Positions 20,395 to 31,092 of a stretch of 64,000 nucleotides of DNA are shown here, piece after piece (the stretch's first letter is position 1; each line of letters begins with the position of its first letter). Below the pieces are notes generated by a model. That model ran no database searches. It was given only the letters and a program-made list of their open reading frames with translations, and was not told the origin of the DNA. The stretch is taken from NCBI GenBank assembly GCA_037127315.1, contig JBBBDQ010001275.1:186001-250000 (forward strand), in the 5' to 3' direction. The position numbers and the translations under genes are program-made. The DNA comes from Ascarosepion bandense. Its lineage: Eukaryota > Mollusca > Cephalopoda > Sepiida > Sepiidae.

Positions 20395-21178
20395 TATAAT
20401 ATGCATGGGATACAGTGCTGATAGCAGAGACTGAAAGGAAACTACAAGACCTCCTACAGAAGGTAGCTGAAGAGAGTGACAAGAAAGGACTACAAATAAA
20501 CTGCAAAAAACCGAATTCATGGTCATCAGTAAAAAGGGTAGCCTAAATGCCAAATACAGGTGGGGGATACTAAAATCAAGCAGGTACAGAAGTTTCAATA
20601 TCTGGAAAGTGTTCTAACAAAGGACGGAAAGTGTGACACAGAGTTCCGAAGGCGAATTGGCATGGTGAAAGAAGCACTCCAGAAACTGAGTCAAGTATTA
20701 AGAAACATAACAATTTCGCTAGAAATAAAGAAGAGAGTACTGGATTGCTATGTGATGTCGATTCCTCAATATGGCAGCGAATGCCGGACAATATCATCAA
20801 AAATGAAGAAAAAACTTGAAGCAACTGAAATGTGGTTCTACAGAAGGATGCCTCAAATATCATGGATTGAGCATGTGAGTAATGATGAAGTTTTGGAAAG
20901 GATGGAAACAAAAAGGAAATTAATACTGAGCATTAGGAAAAGACAGCTGAAGTTCCTGGGAGGTGCAATGAGGAAAGAGGGCTTGGAGAATCTGATACTA
21001 ACAGGCCAGTTAGAGGGCAAAAGAGACAGGGGAAAGCAGCAAATAACATATCTGAGCAGGGGGATGACAGAATGAGGGTTGTGTGGTATAAGAGCAGAAA
21101 GCGTCACTAGGGATAGGGAGATGTGGAAAGCCATGATCACCTACATCCTGAAAGGACAGGGCACACAGAAGAAGAATC
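20395..21178 (+). mobile_element. RTE-type LINE fragment (after motif C to 3' end)
   Basis: It starts just at the catalytic box, which is destroyed (GYSADSR in place of YADDTVLIA). It continues ERKLQDLLQKVAEESDKKGL, then in an open frame of 171 codons (20560-21075) FQYLESVLTKDGKCDTEFRR, RIGMVKEALQKLSQVLRN and METKRKLILSIRKRQLKFLG to ENLILTGQLEGKRDRGKQ. The sequence ends with an AGAAGAAG tail. It is colinear with the copy at 37.7-38.7 kb. Inactive. Confidence 0.9.
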
Positions 21179-21439
21179 ACCTGGTTAGTGTATTACTGAG
21201 TTGACATATTCACCAGCTGGTATATCACCTGGTTCGTATAAATTATAAAAGACTACCTGACTGTCAGATGATATGACAACAGATTTATAAATTGAGCAAT
21301 AGTAAATCTTTCTCATATAGTTTTAGAAGTTTATTTATTACATAAAAGAAATAAATTAATGGTCACATGTAAGCATAAAAACTGGAGATCTGTGTTTTGA
21401 GGATTAAGTGGCAAAAGGAAATCCATCTACACCTAACAA

Positions 21440-21714
21440 CAAGCATCTAATAAGTATCGTCTAATAAAATCCATCTCAAACTATCAGAAATACGTCTCAG
21501 ACAATGGATTTCAGCATTATTGGACAATCTCAAGAAAATTGGCAAGCTAAAGAATCTTGATAAATGGATTCCAATGAACTCGGTCGGAGCCAAAGAGTTT
21601 GACACTTTGAAGTGTGTGCAATACTGCAACTGTGAAATTTCAATGTTCCATTTTTTGATTGAGTAGCATTTTGCGATGAGAAATGAATACTTTATGACAA
21701 TTGTACATGATCAA
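21440..21714 (+). mobile_element. Mariner transposase relic, N-terminal/middle part
   Basis: In broken frames the plus strand encodes LRQWISALLDNLKKIGKLKN, LDKWIPMNSVGAKEFDTLK and CDEKWILYDN-like codons (FAMRNEYFMTI in the surviving frame). These match the linker and first catalytic region of mariner transposases, where a D in CDEKW is catalytic. The frame is interrupted by the SINE at 21717 and resumes at 22020. Confidence 0.65.
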
Positions 21715-21716
21715 AA

Positions 21717-22014
21717 GTTGTGGTGCGTTGTAGTGCAATGGATATTGACTCGGAACGAAAAATCGGAGATCCAAGTTCAAATTCCAGTCGAATTCCTTGC
21801 ATTCACTTATGCACAAATACCCTTGGGAAAGATAATAATCCATCTTTTCCCTCTAGTTATGGGTTAAATAATAGGACAGATTGGGTTCTAGAGCCTTGGT
21901 CGATAACCAGTCTACCACAGAAAGCAATGGCAACCTACTGTGGGATAATTTTCTGCCCAGTCAGTCATGTCTCTTTCGAGACATTATCGTCCAACATGTG
22001 CATTTAACTGACTA
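21717..22014 (+). mobile_element. SINE family A copy inside a mariner relic
   Basis: Complete from the A box (GTTGTAGTGCAATGG) and B box (AAGTTCAAATTCC) to the 3' hairpin CATGTCTC-TTTC-GAGACATT and CATTTAACTGACTAA. The last part has a deletion. It splits the mariner reading. Confidence 0.9.
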
Positions 22015-22019
22015 ACATG

Positions 22020-22292
22020 ATTGACTACATGGCTTGATCATGATAAAGGACAAAAACATATTCTAAAACTGAACTATCACTAACAGAAAATTATGATGTC
22101 TGTCTAGTGGGGGCCATTTGTTTTATCCATTTTATCTTCCTGGAATCTAACCAGAGCACCACTGTTGAAATTTATTACCAGCAACTGAACGAAGTGCATA
22201 TTCATTTAAGCAAAATATTACCGGCACTGTTTAACCGACCAGGTCTAATTCTGTTTCATGAAACTGCTCAACGAGATGTCTGTAGGGATTAA
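22020..22292 (+). mobile_element. Mariner transposase relic, C-terminal part
   Basis: Resumes with WLDHDKGQKHILKLNYH and MMSVWW. In the 61-codon frame at 22107 it reads TTVEIYYQQLNEVHIHLSKI and LPALFNRPGLILFHETAQRD. The last part is the mariner second catalytic region, normally LLHDNARPH; here the D is E and the N is T. It therefore lacks a catalytic residue and is dead. An A-rich (AAATAAAA)n stretch follows. Confidence 0.75.
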
Positions 22293-22737
22293 ATAAAAAT
22301 ACGAAATAAAATAAAAAACACTAAGTAAAATAAAAATTACAAATTAAAATAAAAATACAAAATAAAATAAAAGTACAAAATAAGAAAAAAAATCTCCCAA
22401 GAGTCCTCTGACAGGAAAGACAATTGACGCATGTGCAAAAAAAAAAAAAAAAAAGAGGCCTCCTGGTGCCAAAAATAAACTTGATGTCTTTCTTTGTTGG
22501 ACTTTGGATGGTAAAGACGTGCCAAACTGTTCGGGAAGGAATTTCCCCAACAAGATGTCATTGGAACCAAAAAAATAAAATCAGTGTCCAAACTGTCCCT
22601 CTAGTGTCTCTGTATCTTTTCTTTTCTCTTTGCCTATTTATTTCAGCGGCCAAAAGCCATTCAGCAAGTTTGGGATATTTAGGCGAAAGAACCAACCCAG
22701 CAGTAATAGCCATAACATTCCATATGTCTATGTTTTT

Positions 22738-23510
22738 TTATTTAAATAATTTCACTCCAAGCAAGATGGGTCCGCCGCTTGTGCACAGGGGATGACAGTG
22801 AGAGAAAAGATTGGGTACAGTGAGTATTGAAGAAAGGATAAAAGATGGATGGGATTCAAGAGAATAACAGATGGCAATTGATAATGGTTGTAAAACTTTG
22901 GAGATTGTAGCTATCAGGGAAGCAAGTAAATTAAAGGAAGTTCCAGTAGTGGGAAGTGCAAGAAAAGAAACTGTTGGAGTAGAAGTGGTGGTTACATTAA
23001 ACTATTTCAATGGTAAAACAGTGGGACCTAAATGCCAATCTAGTAGCATGCTTAAATTCACATGGACAAGGTACAAGGGGAAAAAGCTTATCAGACAAGT
23101 TGACTCTGAAGCTGTCTTAAAATATTTGTTGCAAAAAACAAAGGGAAGCCATGTCTCGTTGTTGAGAAAGTGAGTGAAGTCGAGATGCCAAATCAGGGTA
23201 GTTTACACTGCAGGTCTTTCTTTGGATTGTTTTTAAGAGGCTTAGTAATGCCTGAACAGATACGGCAACAGTATTCAATGCACAGACGAATGGCAGATTT
23301 ATAAATGTGCAAAATAGATTCTGACAAGAACAACTTTCTAGCCCAACACAGTGATGCGGCTAAAGATTCAAAGTAGTTATTCCATTTTAGATCAGTTGAA
23401 AAAGTAAAGCCAAGGAAGGGGCACAGTGTGTTGCTTACCACGAGACTAGCATCATCCATACTGATGGCTGGCAGGAAAGTTTACTCTATGGTGGTTAAAG
23501 AAGAGCTACT
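22738..23510 (-). mobile_element. Jockey-type LINE 3' end, older copy
   Basis: Minus-strand pieces: ASLVVSNTLCPFLGFTFSTD, LKWNNYFESLAASLCWARKL, SESILHIYKSAIRLCIEYCC and, after breaks, a degenerate LFYKYFHG..HPFTVK and 3' UTR with a T-run at 22738. Many stops. A (TA)n array adjoins the 5' truncation. Confidence 0.85.
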
Positions 23511-23511
23511 T

Positions 23512-23515
<4 letters not shown>

Positions 23516-23552
<37 letters not shown>
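23516..23552. repeat. (TA)n microsatellite
   Basis: About 18 TA units at the truncated end of the Jockey copy. Confidence 0.95.
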
Positions 23553-23553
<1 letters not shown>

Positions 23554-24284
23554 CATGGTTGTATCTGACTATTGGGCACGCTGGGCATGAGTCCGGGCTG
23601 ATCTGTGCAATCATAGAGAAAATCCGGACAAAGAAAAATGTCTTCGCCAGAAATTAAACTAAACAATTCATGAAGAAAGAAAGAAAGAAATAAAAACGAA
23701 TAAAACATCTGAATAAACTCAGTAAAAATCTGTTTGTTTATTTGTTAATTTTGGAAGAAAAGACTGGTTATATTCAGAAAGTCCGAACCCGATTTCCTGC
23801 TTTTGTTCACGTTCTGTGACTAATTTCCATTGGAATAGATGAAAAAATTCGCAAAAATCATAGTTTCTGGAAACGGATGACACTGATGACGTCATCACAT
23901 TGTCAACTAATAAATCCGGGCAATTTTCTCTGTGCCCGGTGTTTTTTAGCATCAGCTACGGCCCTGTATATATATATAATCTGAGAATTCAAATTCTGTT
24001 CTTAAATAGTCTTAGACTTTCATGTGGATGTTATGCATGGCATCTAACAACTCATTCAGAAATATCTAGACTATCATAAATGTCTTATTCCCAAGAAAAA
24101 AAGCAAATGTAAGGATTTATTTTTGTTGCATATGTTTATATACAAGGATGTCACTGATTTATCAAGAGCTGCAAGTCAAAAAACCCAGTCCTGATGAGTG
24201 GCAACATTGTAATGGTGTCATCATGAAACTTCGAAGTTGGCATGAACCTGTTCAGTTAAAGTTACAAAATCTTTGCCTCACTCT

Positions 24285-24285
<1 letters not shown>
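23553..24285. other. Unassigned stretch
   Basis: A GC-richer patch at 23575-23650 and 23880-23965 carries paired CCGG-containing words (GAGTCCGGGCTG; AATCCGGGCAAT). No reading frame or known terminus was recognised. Confidence 0.4.

Positions 24286-24330
<45 letters not shown>
24286..24330. repeat. (TA)n(CA)n compound microsatellite
   Basis: TA units pass directly into CA units. Confidence 0.95.
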
Positions 24331-24334
<4 letters not shown>

Positions 24335-24748
24335 GGGTGGACAATAAAGCTACTGTACAGTTACTCATATTAAAAAAGCAGAGCAAAATCCGAAAAATAA
24401 AAACCAGTAATGAATTTACTATTGTACACTATAACATTTTATTGTTTTTCACCAGATTTAACAAGAACCATTTAATTTAATAAGCTTCTGAAATATTCGT
24501 CAATTTCTTTGTGTTAATTGTTATTGTAAATAACTGTATAGTGACTTTATAGCCACCCTGGAAATATGTGTGTGTGTATGTGTGTGTGTGTGTATGCAAG
24601 TTTCCAAGTTTTGTTAAAAATGGCAAACAAGATGTTCTGGTTATTTTTTTTTGTCTAATTTTTCATGTGATCTTATAATTTTCTTTTTCAGTCCATAAAT
24701 GTGAATGGGTGCGTGGTTGTGCATAAATACGAGTTTAAGAAGGAAATT

Positions 24749-25055
24749 CAGTCAGTTAAGTGCCATACATGATACACACTTGGGCAATCATGTCCCTTTG
24801 AGACATGACTGACTGAGCAGAAGATTATACCGCAGTATATTGCCATTACTTTCTGCAGTAGGCTGGTTGCCAACCAAGGCTACAGACCCCAATCTGTTCT
24901 GTTATTTAACCCATAACTGGAAAGAAGGGACGAATTATTACCTTTCCCAAGGGTATTTGTGCATACGTGAATGCAAGTGATTCAACTGGAAGTCGAACTC
25001 AGCACCCCGATTTGACATTCCGAGTTGATATCCACTGCATCACATCTTCACATCC
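24749..25055 (-). mobile_element. SINE family A with 12-bp target-site duplication
   Basis: A complete reverse copy flanked by AAGAAGGAAATT at 24737-24748 and 25056-25067. The head shows the complement of the B box (GAGTTCGACTTCC) and of GATGCAGTGGATATC. The hairpin loop is in the inverted orientation (sense CTC-AAAG-GGAC). Confidence 0.93.
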
Positions 25056-25405
25056 AAGAAGGAAATTACTGGAAAGTAACTGAAAATCACCTGAAGCGAG
25101 CTGAATATTAAAAATTAGAAATTCAGCTATAATTAAAAATATATCTGTTCAAAGACAAAACCAATAAAAGCTGAAGGAAAACTTAATTTGGTCCTCTGAT
25201 GGACTTTATCAAAGCAAATATAAGGATTTCATATTGCAACAAATATTTATAAACGAAAAAAAAAGTTAGTTTTTTTAGAATTTTTACTTTTAATAATGAT
25301 CATAGTTTAGTTATCTTGACTGAAAGATAATTATTTTAAAACTATTTTAATAATTTTCTGTGGTCAGTCATGTATCATGTGCATTAAAACCAGAGGTAAT
25401 CTTAA

Positions 25406-26115
25406 TCTAAACTTATTTATAATGGAACTTTGTGTGTGTCTGTATGTGTCCGTTACCTATAGACTCCAAAACAGCTGAACTGATTTTCTAGAAAATTTAC
25501 ACAGTTGTACTATAAGCATCTGCGAGTGTTCTTAGCTAGGTTTTGTGTCAAGGTACCCCCGATAAATATCGAAAATCGATAATCGAAAAAATTGAGTTAT
25601 AGAAGAAGTGGTCCGATTTTAATCAAATTTGATACACTCATAGACAAAGACATAATAAATAATATTCAGAAGTTTCAAGGTTGCAGTTTTTTTCCAATAG
25701 TGCAAAAAATTGAGAATATATATATCTAAAAAACAAGATGTTTGTGTGTGCGTCTGTTTATCTGCCTGTAAGTCTGTATTTTTTTCAGGCTCTTTTATTT
25801 TAGTTTTTGCTTCGGGTTTGGCTCTAAGTAGGTATAATTGTAGTTCTTAGTTTCAGCCATGATACCATTTACTCAGAGGACTTATTTAGCCTTCAAAATT
25901 CAGTTTATGACAAAAAAACTTACTTGATATCGATATCAGGAAATCAAAATTTGACTTACATCCATTCATTTTTCTTTCAGTCTAAGGTTTCGCTTTAAAT
26001 GGAAACTATTGCTTTTTAGTCTTTCGTGCCAATGTCCAAATAGTCTGAGCTCCAGGAACATGGATTAGTTTTAAAGCTTTCATTACACCCGAGCAATGCC
26101 GGGCTATACTGCGAG
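25406..26115 (+). mobile_element. Helitron-like non-autonomous element, copy 2
   Basis: Starts A|TCTAAACTTATTTATAATGG. The 3' end has the CCCG-AGCAATG-CCGGG hairpin and CGAG in place of CTAG, followed by T. It is colinear with copy 1, including GTACCCCCGATAAATATCG and ATTCATTTTTCTTTCAGTCT. Confidence 0.8.
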
Positions 26116-27240
26116 TATACATATATATTCATATGTATGAATTTCAATGCTCAGTACACGTCTGTGCGTCTTGTCACAAATCAACTATTTATACTGAACA
26201 CATGACCACCTCCTTGAGTAGATGACTTACATGTCACTGTCTGATCACAGTGCTATTAAAGGCATTTATTAACTCATGATATACAAGAACTATTAAAAAA
26301 AATTCTGATCAAAAACAAGAATTCTATATAAATGACAACATCAGAAAGATCTTGCTATTTGAGAGGCACTAGAGAGCTTGGAATAAATGCTCTTTGTTCA
26401 AAAACAAAGCAAAATAAATGACTACATAACAGTCAAAACATGATGAAAAAATGACAACAGAGATTTGAAGATGGGAACAGAAGTGACTGAAAGCACTTGG
26501 GACAACAAAAATTATGGACGATTTTTATGTTCCTAATCTCTAACAAAATGGAAAAATGTTAGGATTCTGGAAAAACTTGATAAAAATTAATTAAATCTTC
26601 CTTGCAGGCCATATTTAAGGAAAGATGTTTGGAAGAAAGGGTACTGCCCAAGAATATATTAATTAAAATTAACTTGTTTTTTTATTGTTACCAGTTCAGG
26701 TAAACAGAAAGACAGACTGATAGAAACAAGAGGAAAGAGAAAGTTGGGCAGATGATGACAAATAGAGAAACTTACAAAAAAAGACATGCCAAAATTAGGC
26801 GAGATTCCTGCAACAAATGCTTTGATATTTAATGTTTTTACTGACAGAGGAAACCATTAAAAGCAGCTGCTTATTCGGCACTGAAGTAATAGCCCTGAGA
26901 AGTTGAAGAATTTACAGCGTGTGAAATTCTAACCAATTCTGAAGAAACCAGAGAAACACGCTTGGATCACAAGGCTTTTAAGTTTTGAAAAGAGATTAAA
27001 TGTTTTCCCTATCAAAGATTTAACAAGGCTGCCAATAAGTATAGCGCTAAAACTATCGGTTCAACAGTTCACATCTTGGAGAATGTTTCATTGTCATGAA
27101 ATCTCTGCAGAGAGTTTTTTTAATATTTGGAAAATAAAAAGAAGAATTTTTTTTTATTGGTATGATGGCAATTTTGTGAAAGGTCAGATTTTCTTTTTGG
27201 AAACTTTGGAATAAAACTGACTGAAGGGTTTAAAATAACT
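26116..27240. other. AT-rich stretch without recognised feature
   Basis: No open frame above 60 codons, no terminal repeats, and no family match inside the window. It could be old, unrecognisable repeat or unique sequence. Confidence 0.5.
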
Positions 27241-27244
27241 AATA

Positions 27245-28018
27245 TAGTTAGAAACAAAGAGGAGAGTACTGGATTGCTATGTGATGTCGGTTCTTCAATA
27301 TGGCAGTGAATGTTGGACAATATCTTCGAAGATGAAGGAAAAGCTTGAAGCAACTGAAATGTGGTTCTATAGAAGCATACTGGATATAAAGTGGGGGATC
27401 AGTTTCATATTACAATCAATATATAAACTGACCCCTCACTTGATGGTCACAGTAGTTTCTATACATTTATATTTCTGAGATCCAAAAGCACAAGGGATGC
27501 ATTCCAGGAGCTGAGTAGAGTATTAAGAAACAGGACAATTTTACTAGAAACAAAGGAAGAGAGTTCTGGATTACTATGTGATGTCTGTTCTTCAATATGG
27601 CAGTGAATGCTGGACAATATCATCAAAAATGAAGGAAAAACTTGAAGCAACTGAAATGTTGTTCTACAGAAGGATATTGCAAATATAATGGATCAAGCAC
27701 GTGAGCCATGATTAGGTTTTAGAAATGATGGAAACAAAAAGGAAATTAATACTGACCATCAGGAAGAGACTACTAAAGTTCCTGGGACATGCAATGAGGA
27801 AAGAGGGCTTGGAGAACCTGATACTAACAGGCCAGATAGAGGGAAAAAGAGACAGGGGAAAGCAGCAGATAACATATTTGAAGGACCTGATCAGGTGGAT
27901 GACGGAACGAGGGTTGTGTAGTGTAACAGGAGAAAGTGTGCTTAGAGCCACCAGGGATAGGGAGATATGAAAAGCCATTATTGCCTATGTCCTGAAAGGA
28001 CATGGCATATAAAAGAAG
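27245..28018 (+). mobile_element. RTE-type LINE fragment with the same internal duplication as at 9 kb
   Basis: Order: TKRRVLDCYVMSVLQYGSEC, WTISSKMKEKLEATEMWFYR; linker encoding SILDIKWGISFILQSIYKL (27365-27500); a second copy of the same segment (27500-27670); then METKRKLILTIRKRLLKFLG, HAMRKEGLENLILTGQIEGK and an AGAAGAAG tail. A stop separates the blocks. The catalytic core is missing. Confidence 0.88.
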
Positions 28019-28224
28019 AAGAGAATATAGCTTTATTTATTTTCAATAGAATGATGAGCAAATCCTTTGTAGCCTAAAAGTTCATTAATAAGGTAAATAT
28101 TGAGAGCTGTCTGGAGAAATATCCACTTGTGGTAGTTTTGAAATATTTGCTGTGTTCCTTCAAGATATTGGTAATCATGGCTCACCACAATTTCCTGTCC
28201 TTTGTAGCTCTTAATAAATTTTGT

Positions 28225-28605
28225 CTTTTTATTTCACCTGAACCTTATTCCACCATCCATTTACTCAAACTAGGTAGGTTATGCAGTGTTTTCCTCTCTT
28301 CCTTGCTTCAATCTCTCTTGTGAGTATCAAATTTTCCAAGCCTTCTGTCCTTATTATCTGCTCTAGAAACATTAACACTATCTTCTTGATGTTAAGTATA
28401 AGTGTCCTTTTTGTTAACATTTTCTCCAAAGCTTTTTGTTGCTCACATGTTTAGTCCAAATTCTCAATATCCTACTGTAGAATTACATTTCTGTTGCTTC
28501 AAGTCTCTTTATCTATGAGAACATTGTTCTGCATTCATTGTCATATCAAAAGACTGATATCCTAATCCAGTTAATTCCTCCTTGCTTTGATTCTAATAAG
28601 TGTTA
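28225..28605 (-). mobile_element. Old RTE-type LINE remnant
   Basis: The complement follows the order of the RTE 3' region (KLILNIKKIVLMFLEQIIRTEGLENLILTREIEARKRGK-like reading, in pieces) with many indels. It is clearly older than the other RTE copies. Confidence 0.55.
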
Positions 28606-28609
28606 GTGG

Positions 28610-28930
28610 ATTTTGTTGAGTGGCATATCAACACCTCTATGGGTTATTTTATGCTGAAATTTAAATATATTGAACATAATTATATATTTTCCTAGTAAAC
28701 ATATGGAGAAGAGGTTTGCTCATTGCTGGAACACTAAGAGGATCTACCTTCCCGGGTCCAGATGAACCTGGAAACAACACCAATGAACAGATAATTCCAC
28801 ACTCCTGAAATCCTCCAATCTCCTAATCAGAAGCCTTGTTGTTAGATGACATTTATCACCATAGCCAGGATGATGTCTAACAAAGTTGTCCTGTTGCTTA
28901 TTATTTTGCTTCGCTTTCAAAAGGCAACAT
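28610..28930 (-). repeat. Repeat family X, diverged copy
   Basis: Shares GGCATATCAACACCTCTATG, GGGTCCAGATGAACCTGGAA and GAAGCCTTGTTGTTAGATG, in that order, with the minus-strand copy at 18.8-20.3 kb. The middle is deleted. Confidence 0.6.
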
Positions 28931-30209
28931 TTTCTATTCAAATCAACCTTTAGAAATATTAAATTGCGATGTTGCTATGAAAAATATTGAGTGATTAACA
29001 TATTCATTTATTGCTTATGAACAAATTCTGTCAAAGGAAATCTATGAAAAGAATTAATATTTAATATGCTATTGAAAAAAAATCTTTTTAGTAAGACTTA
29101 GTTTTAACATTTTGTTTTGAATTTAGCAATAAATAATGTATTTTTGATGTTTTGCTTTTAAAAACAAAAACAGAAATGTCACTTTGGAAAAGTTTCACAA
29201 GAAAACTAAAGACGTATATAAAGCAATTTTTGTCTTTCATTTTAATGTTTCCCATTTTTATGGTGATTTTATTTGACAAAAACAAATTGATGATTTAAAT
29301 TCTCAAAGAAATCCTGGTTTTAACTAATGTAATTATGAAGAGGATGGAATTTTCATTTCTCAAAATTTTATATAAACAAATGGAGACAACAGATGTAAAA
29401 AAAAAAAAAAGTAATTTTAATTATTTGTGAATAAGTTCTGAAAATTTCATGAAAATCCAACAATTTTTTTATTTTTGGCAAGAATTTTTTAAAAAAAATG
29501 TGTTTTTTACTGAAAAAGACCCTAAATTTGTTAAAGATGACTGACAAGGCACATATTGATTGGTCCTTTCATAATATTTCTCTTGCAGGTGAACAAGAAA
29601 TTTATTTTTTGGACATAGGATGCATAAAAAATATAAGAAAATGGTACACTGATAGCCATATTCAATTAAATCTATCTATCTATATATTTTTTGTGTATTT
29701 AGGAAGCAAATTTTCTTTTAAACTTCTCAGATTAAATAAATTGCAAACATTATGTCTGCTTTATTTAATAAAATCTGTCCATACTCACAGATAATCTTTT
29801 GCATATTATAATTGAAAGATGTGAGAAATGAGCTGTAATGTTGACGGATGTTATTATCATTCATTTCTCAAGGTACCCAAGTACTTTCAACCTCTTTCCG
29901 AAATCATCTTCAGGGGTGTGAGTTCTGGTAACAAACAATAACCGCAAAATTCTGCTGCTAAAAATTACTGTACATTATATCTGCTTCAAATATAATGGTT
30001 GACGAATTGCTAGCATTCATTAGAAAGTGAAAATTATCCAAAATGGAATTTTATTAAAAATAACCAGACATAATATTTGCAGTTTATTTAATCTGATATA
30101 TATATATATATATAATTAATTATGAATTAAATTTTTGGAAAGTATTAGTGGTAGGTTTTGAAACAAAGCAATAACTTCTTGCCTGGCAGAAGCCATTGTT
30201 ACAAGGAGG
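28931..30209. other. AT-rich stretch without recognised feature
   Basis: A 98-codon frame (29498-29794) has no recognised motif. A TCTTTCCG-AAAT-CATCTTCAG word near 29900 resembles the family W/H hairpin region but is too short to assign. Confidence 0.5.

Positions 30210-30246
<37 letters not shown>
30210..30246. repeat. (TA)n microsatellite
   Basis: About 18 TA units. Confidence 0.95.
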
Positions 30247-30251
<5 letters not shown>

Positions 30252-30508
30252 GCTTACAGTTATCTAACATTAACCATCTTTCTGCAATAGATTAACAGAC
30301 ATTTCATTTCTATTTTATTTAGTAAAACATGTTTGAATGAAGGACTGCTGCTTAAATATACTACATTATATATATAAAAACCTTGAATAAGTTCTCACTG
30401 TTTTCTTTGAAATAGAGTTCCCAGAAATCTATGTATGAAGTTTCAGATGGTGAAGCATCTATAAGGAAGTACTATAAACAAGCTTGAAATTCACTCATAG
30501 CATTAAAC

Positions 30509-30957
30509 ATGTCAGATTTTATGCCCAACAAAGTGTATTTGCAGGGAATTTTACTGCACTACTTTATTAAAAATAAATCAGCAGCTGAAGCGCACAATTC
30601 TTGTTGAGACTTACCGTGACCATGCTTTGTTAGAAACAATGTACAGAGATTGGCTTAAGCATTTTAAAAATAATGACTTCAATGTTAACGATAATGCTCT
30701 GGCACACAGAAAAAGTTTGAAGACAAAAATTGGAAGCATTACTTCACGAAGACTCATATCAGGTTCAAACTAAACTTGTAGAATCATTAGGAGTTGATCA
30801 TACAACAGTTTCAAAACATTTGAAAGCATTAGAAAAGATTCAAAAGCAAGTATGTTGAATATGGTATGAGTTGAAGCCTAGAGATGCCGAACAGTGTCTT
30901 GACATGTATGAACAGTTGCTTCAATGAAAAAAAGAAACGTTTTTTGCATTGTATCAT
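30509..30957 (+). mobile_element. Mariner transposase relic, N-terminal half
   Basis: Starts with a plausible ATG: MSDFMPNKVYLQGILLHYFI, then KNKSAAEAH, the first helix-turn-helix of mariner transposases. After frameshifts it reads QKLEALLHEDSYQVQTKLVE and SLGVDHTTVSKHLKALEKIQ (second helix-turn-helix), then YELKPRDAEQCLDMYEQLL. The match ends just before the first catalytic DEKW region, where repeat family H begins. The DDD catalytic domain is absent. It is a different lineage from the mariner relic at 21-22 kb. Confidence 0.85.
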
Positions 30958-30971
30958 GAAACTTAATATTG

Positions 30972-31092
30972 GAGAATTTTTGTCTTTATTTTCAACTGAA
31001 ATTAAAGCCAAAATACGACGTTTAGAATGGCTCATGATTAAACATAATAGACATTCATTGTCTCTTATATTTAACAGTATATACTTAGAAAA
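30972..31092 (-). repeat. Repeat family H, copy 2 (partial)
   Basis: The complement gives CTAAGTATATACTGTTAAATA, AATGAATGTCTATTATG and TTTTGGCTTTAATTTCAG. It lacks the hairpin end and is fused to the mariner relic. Confidence 0.8.

Noticed and set aside
29498..29794. 98-codon frame after TCTCTTGCAG as a possible exon
   Set aside because: No recognisable domain, low-complexity composition, and no donor or neighbouring exon could be supported.
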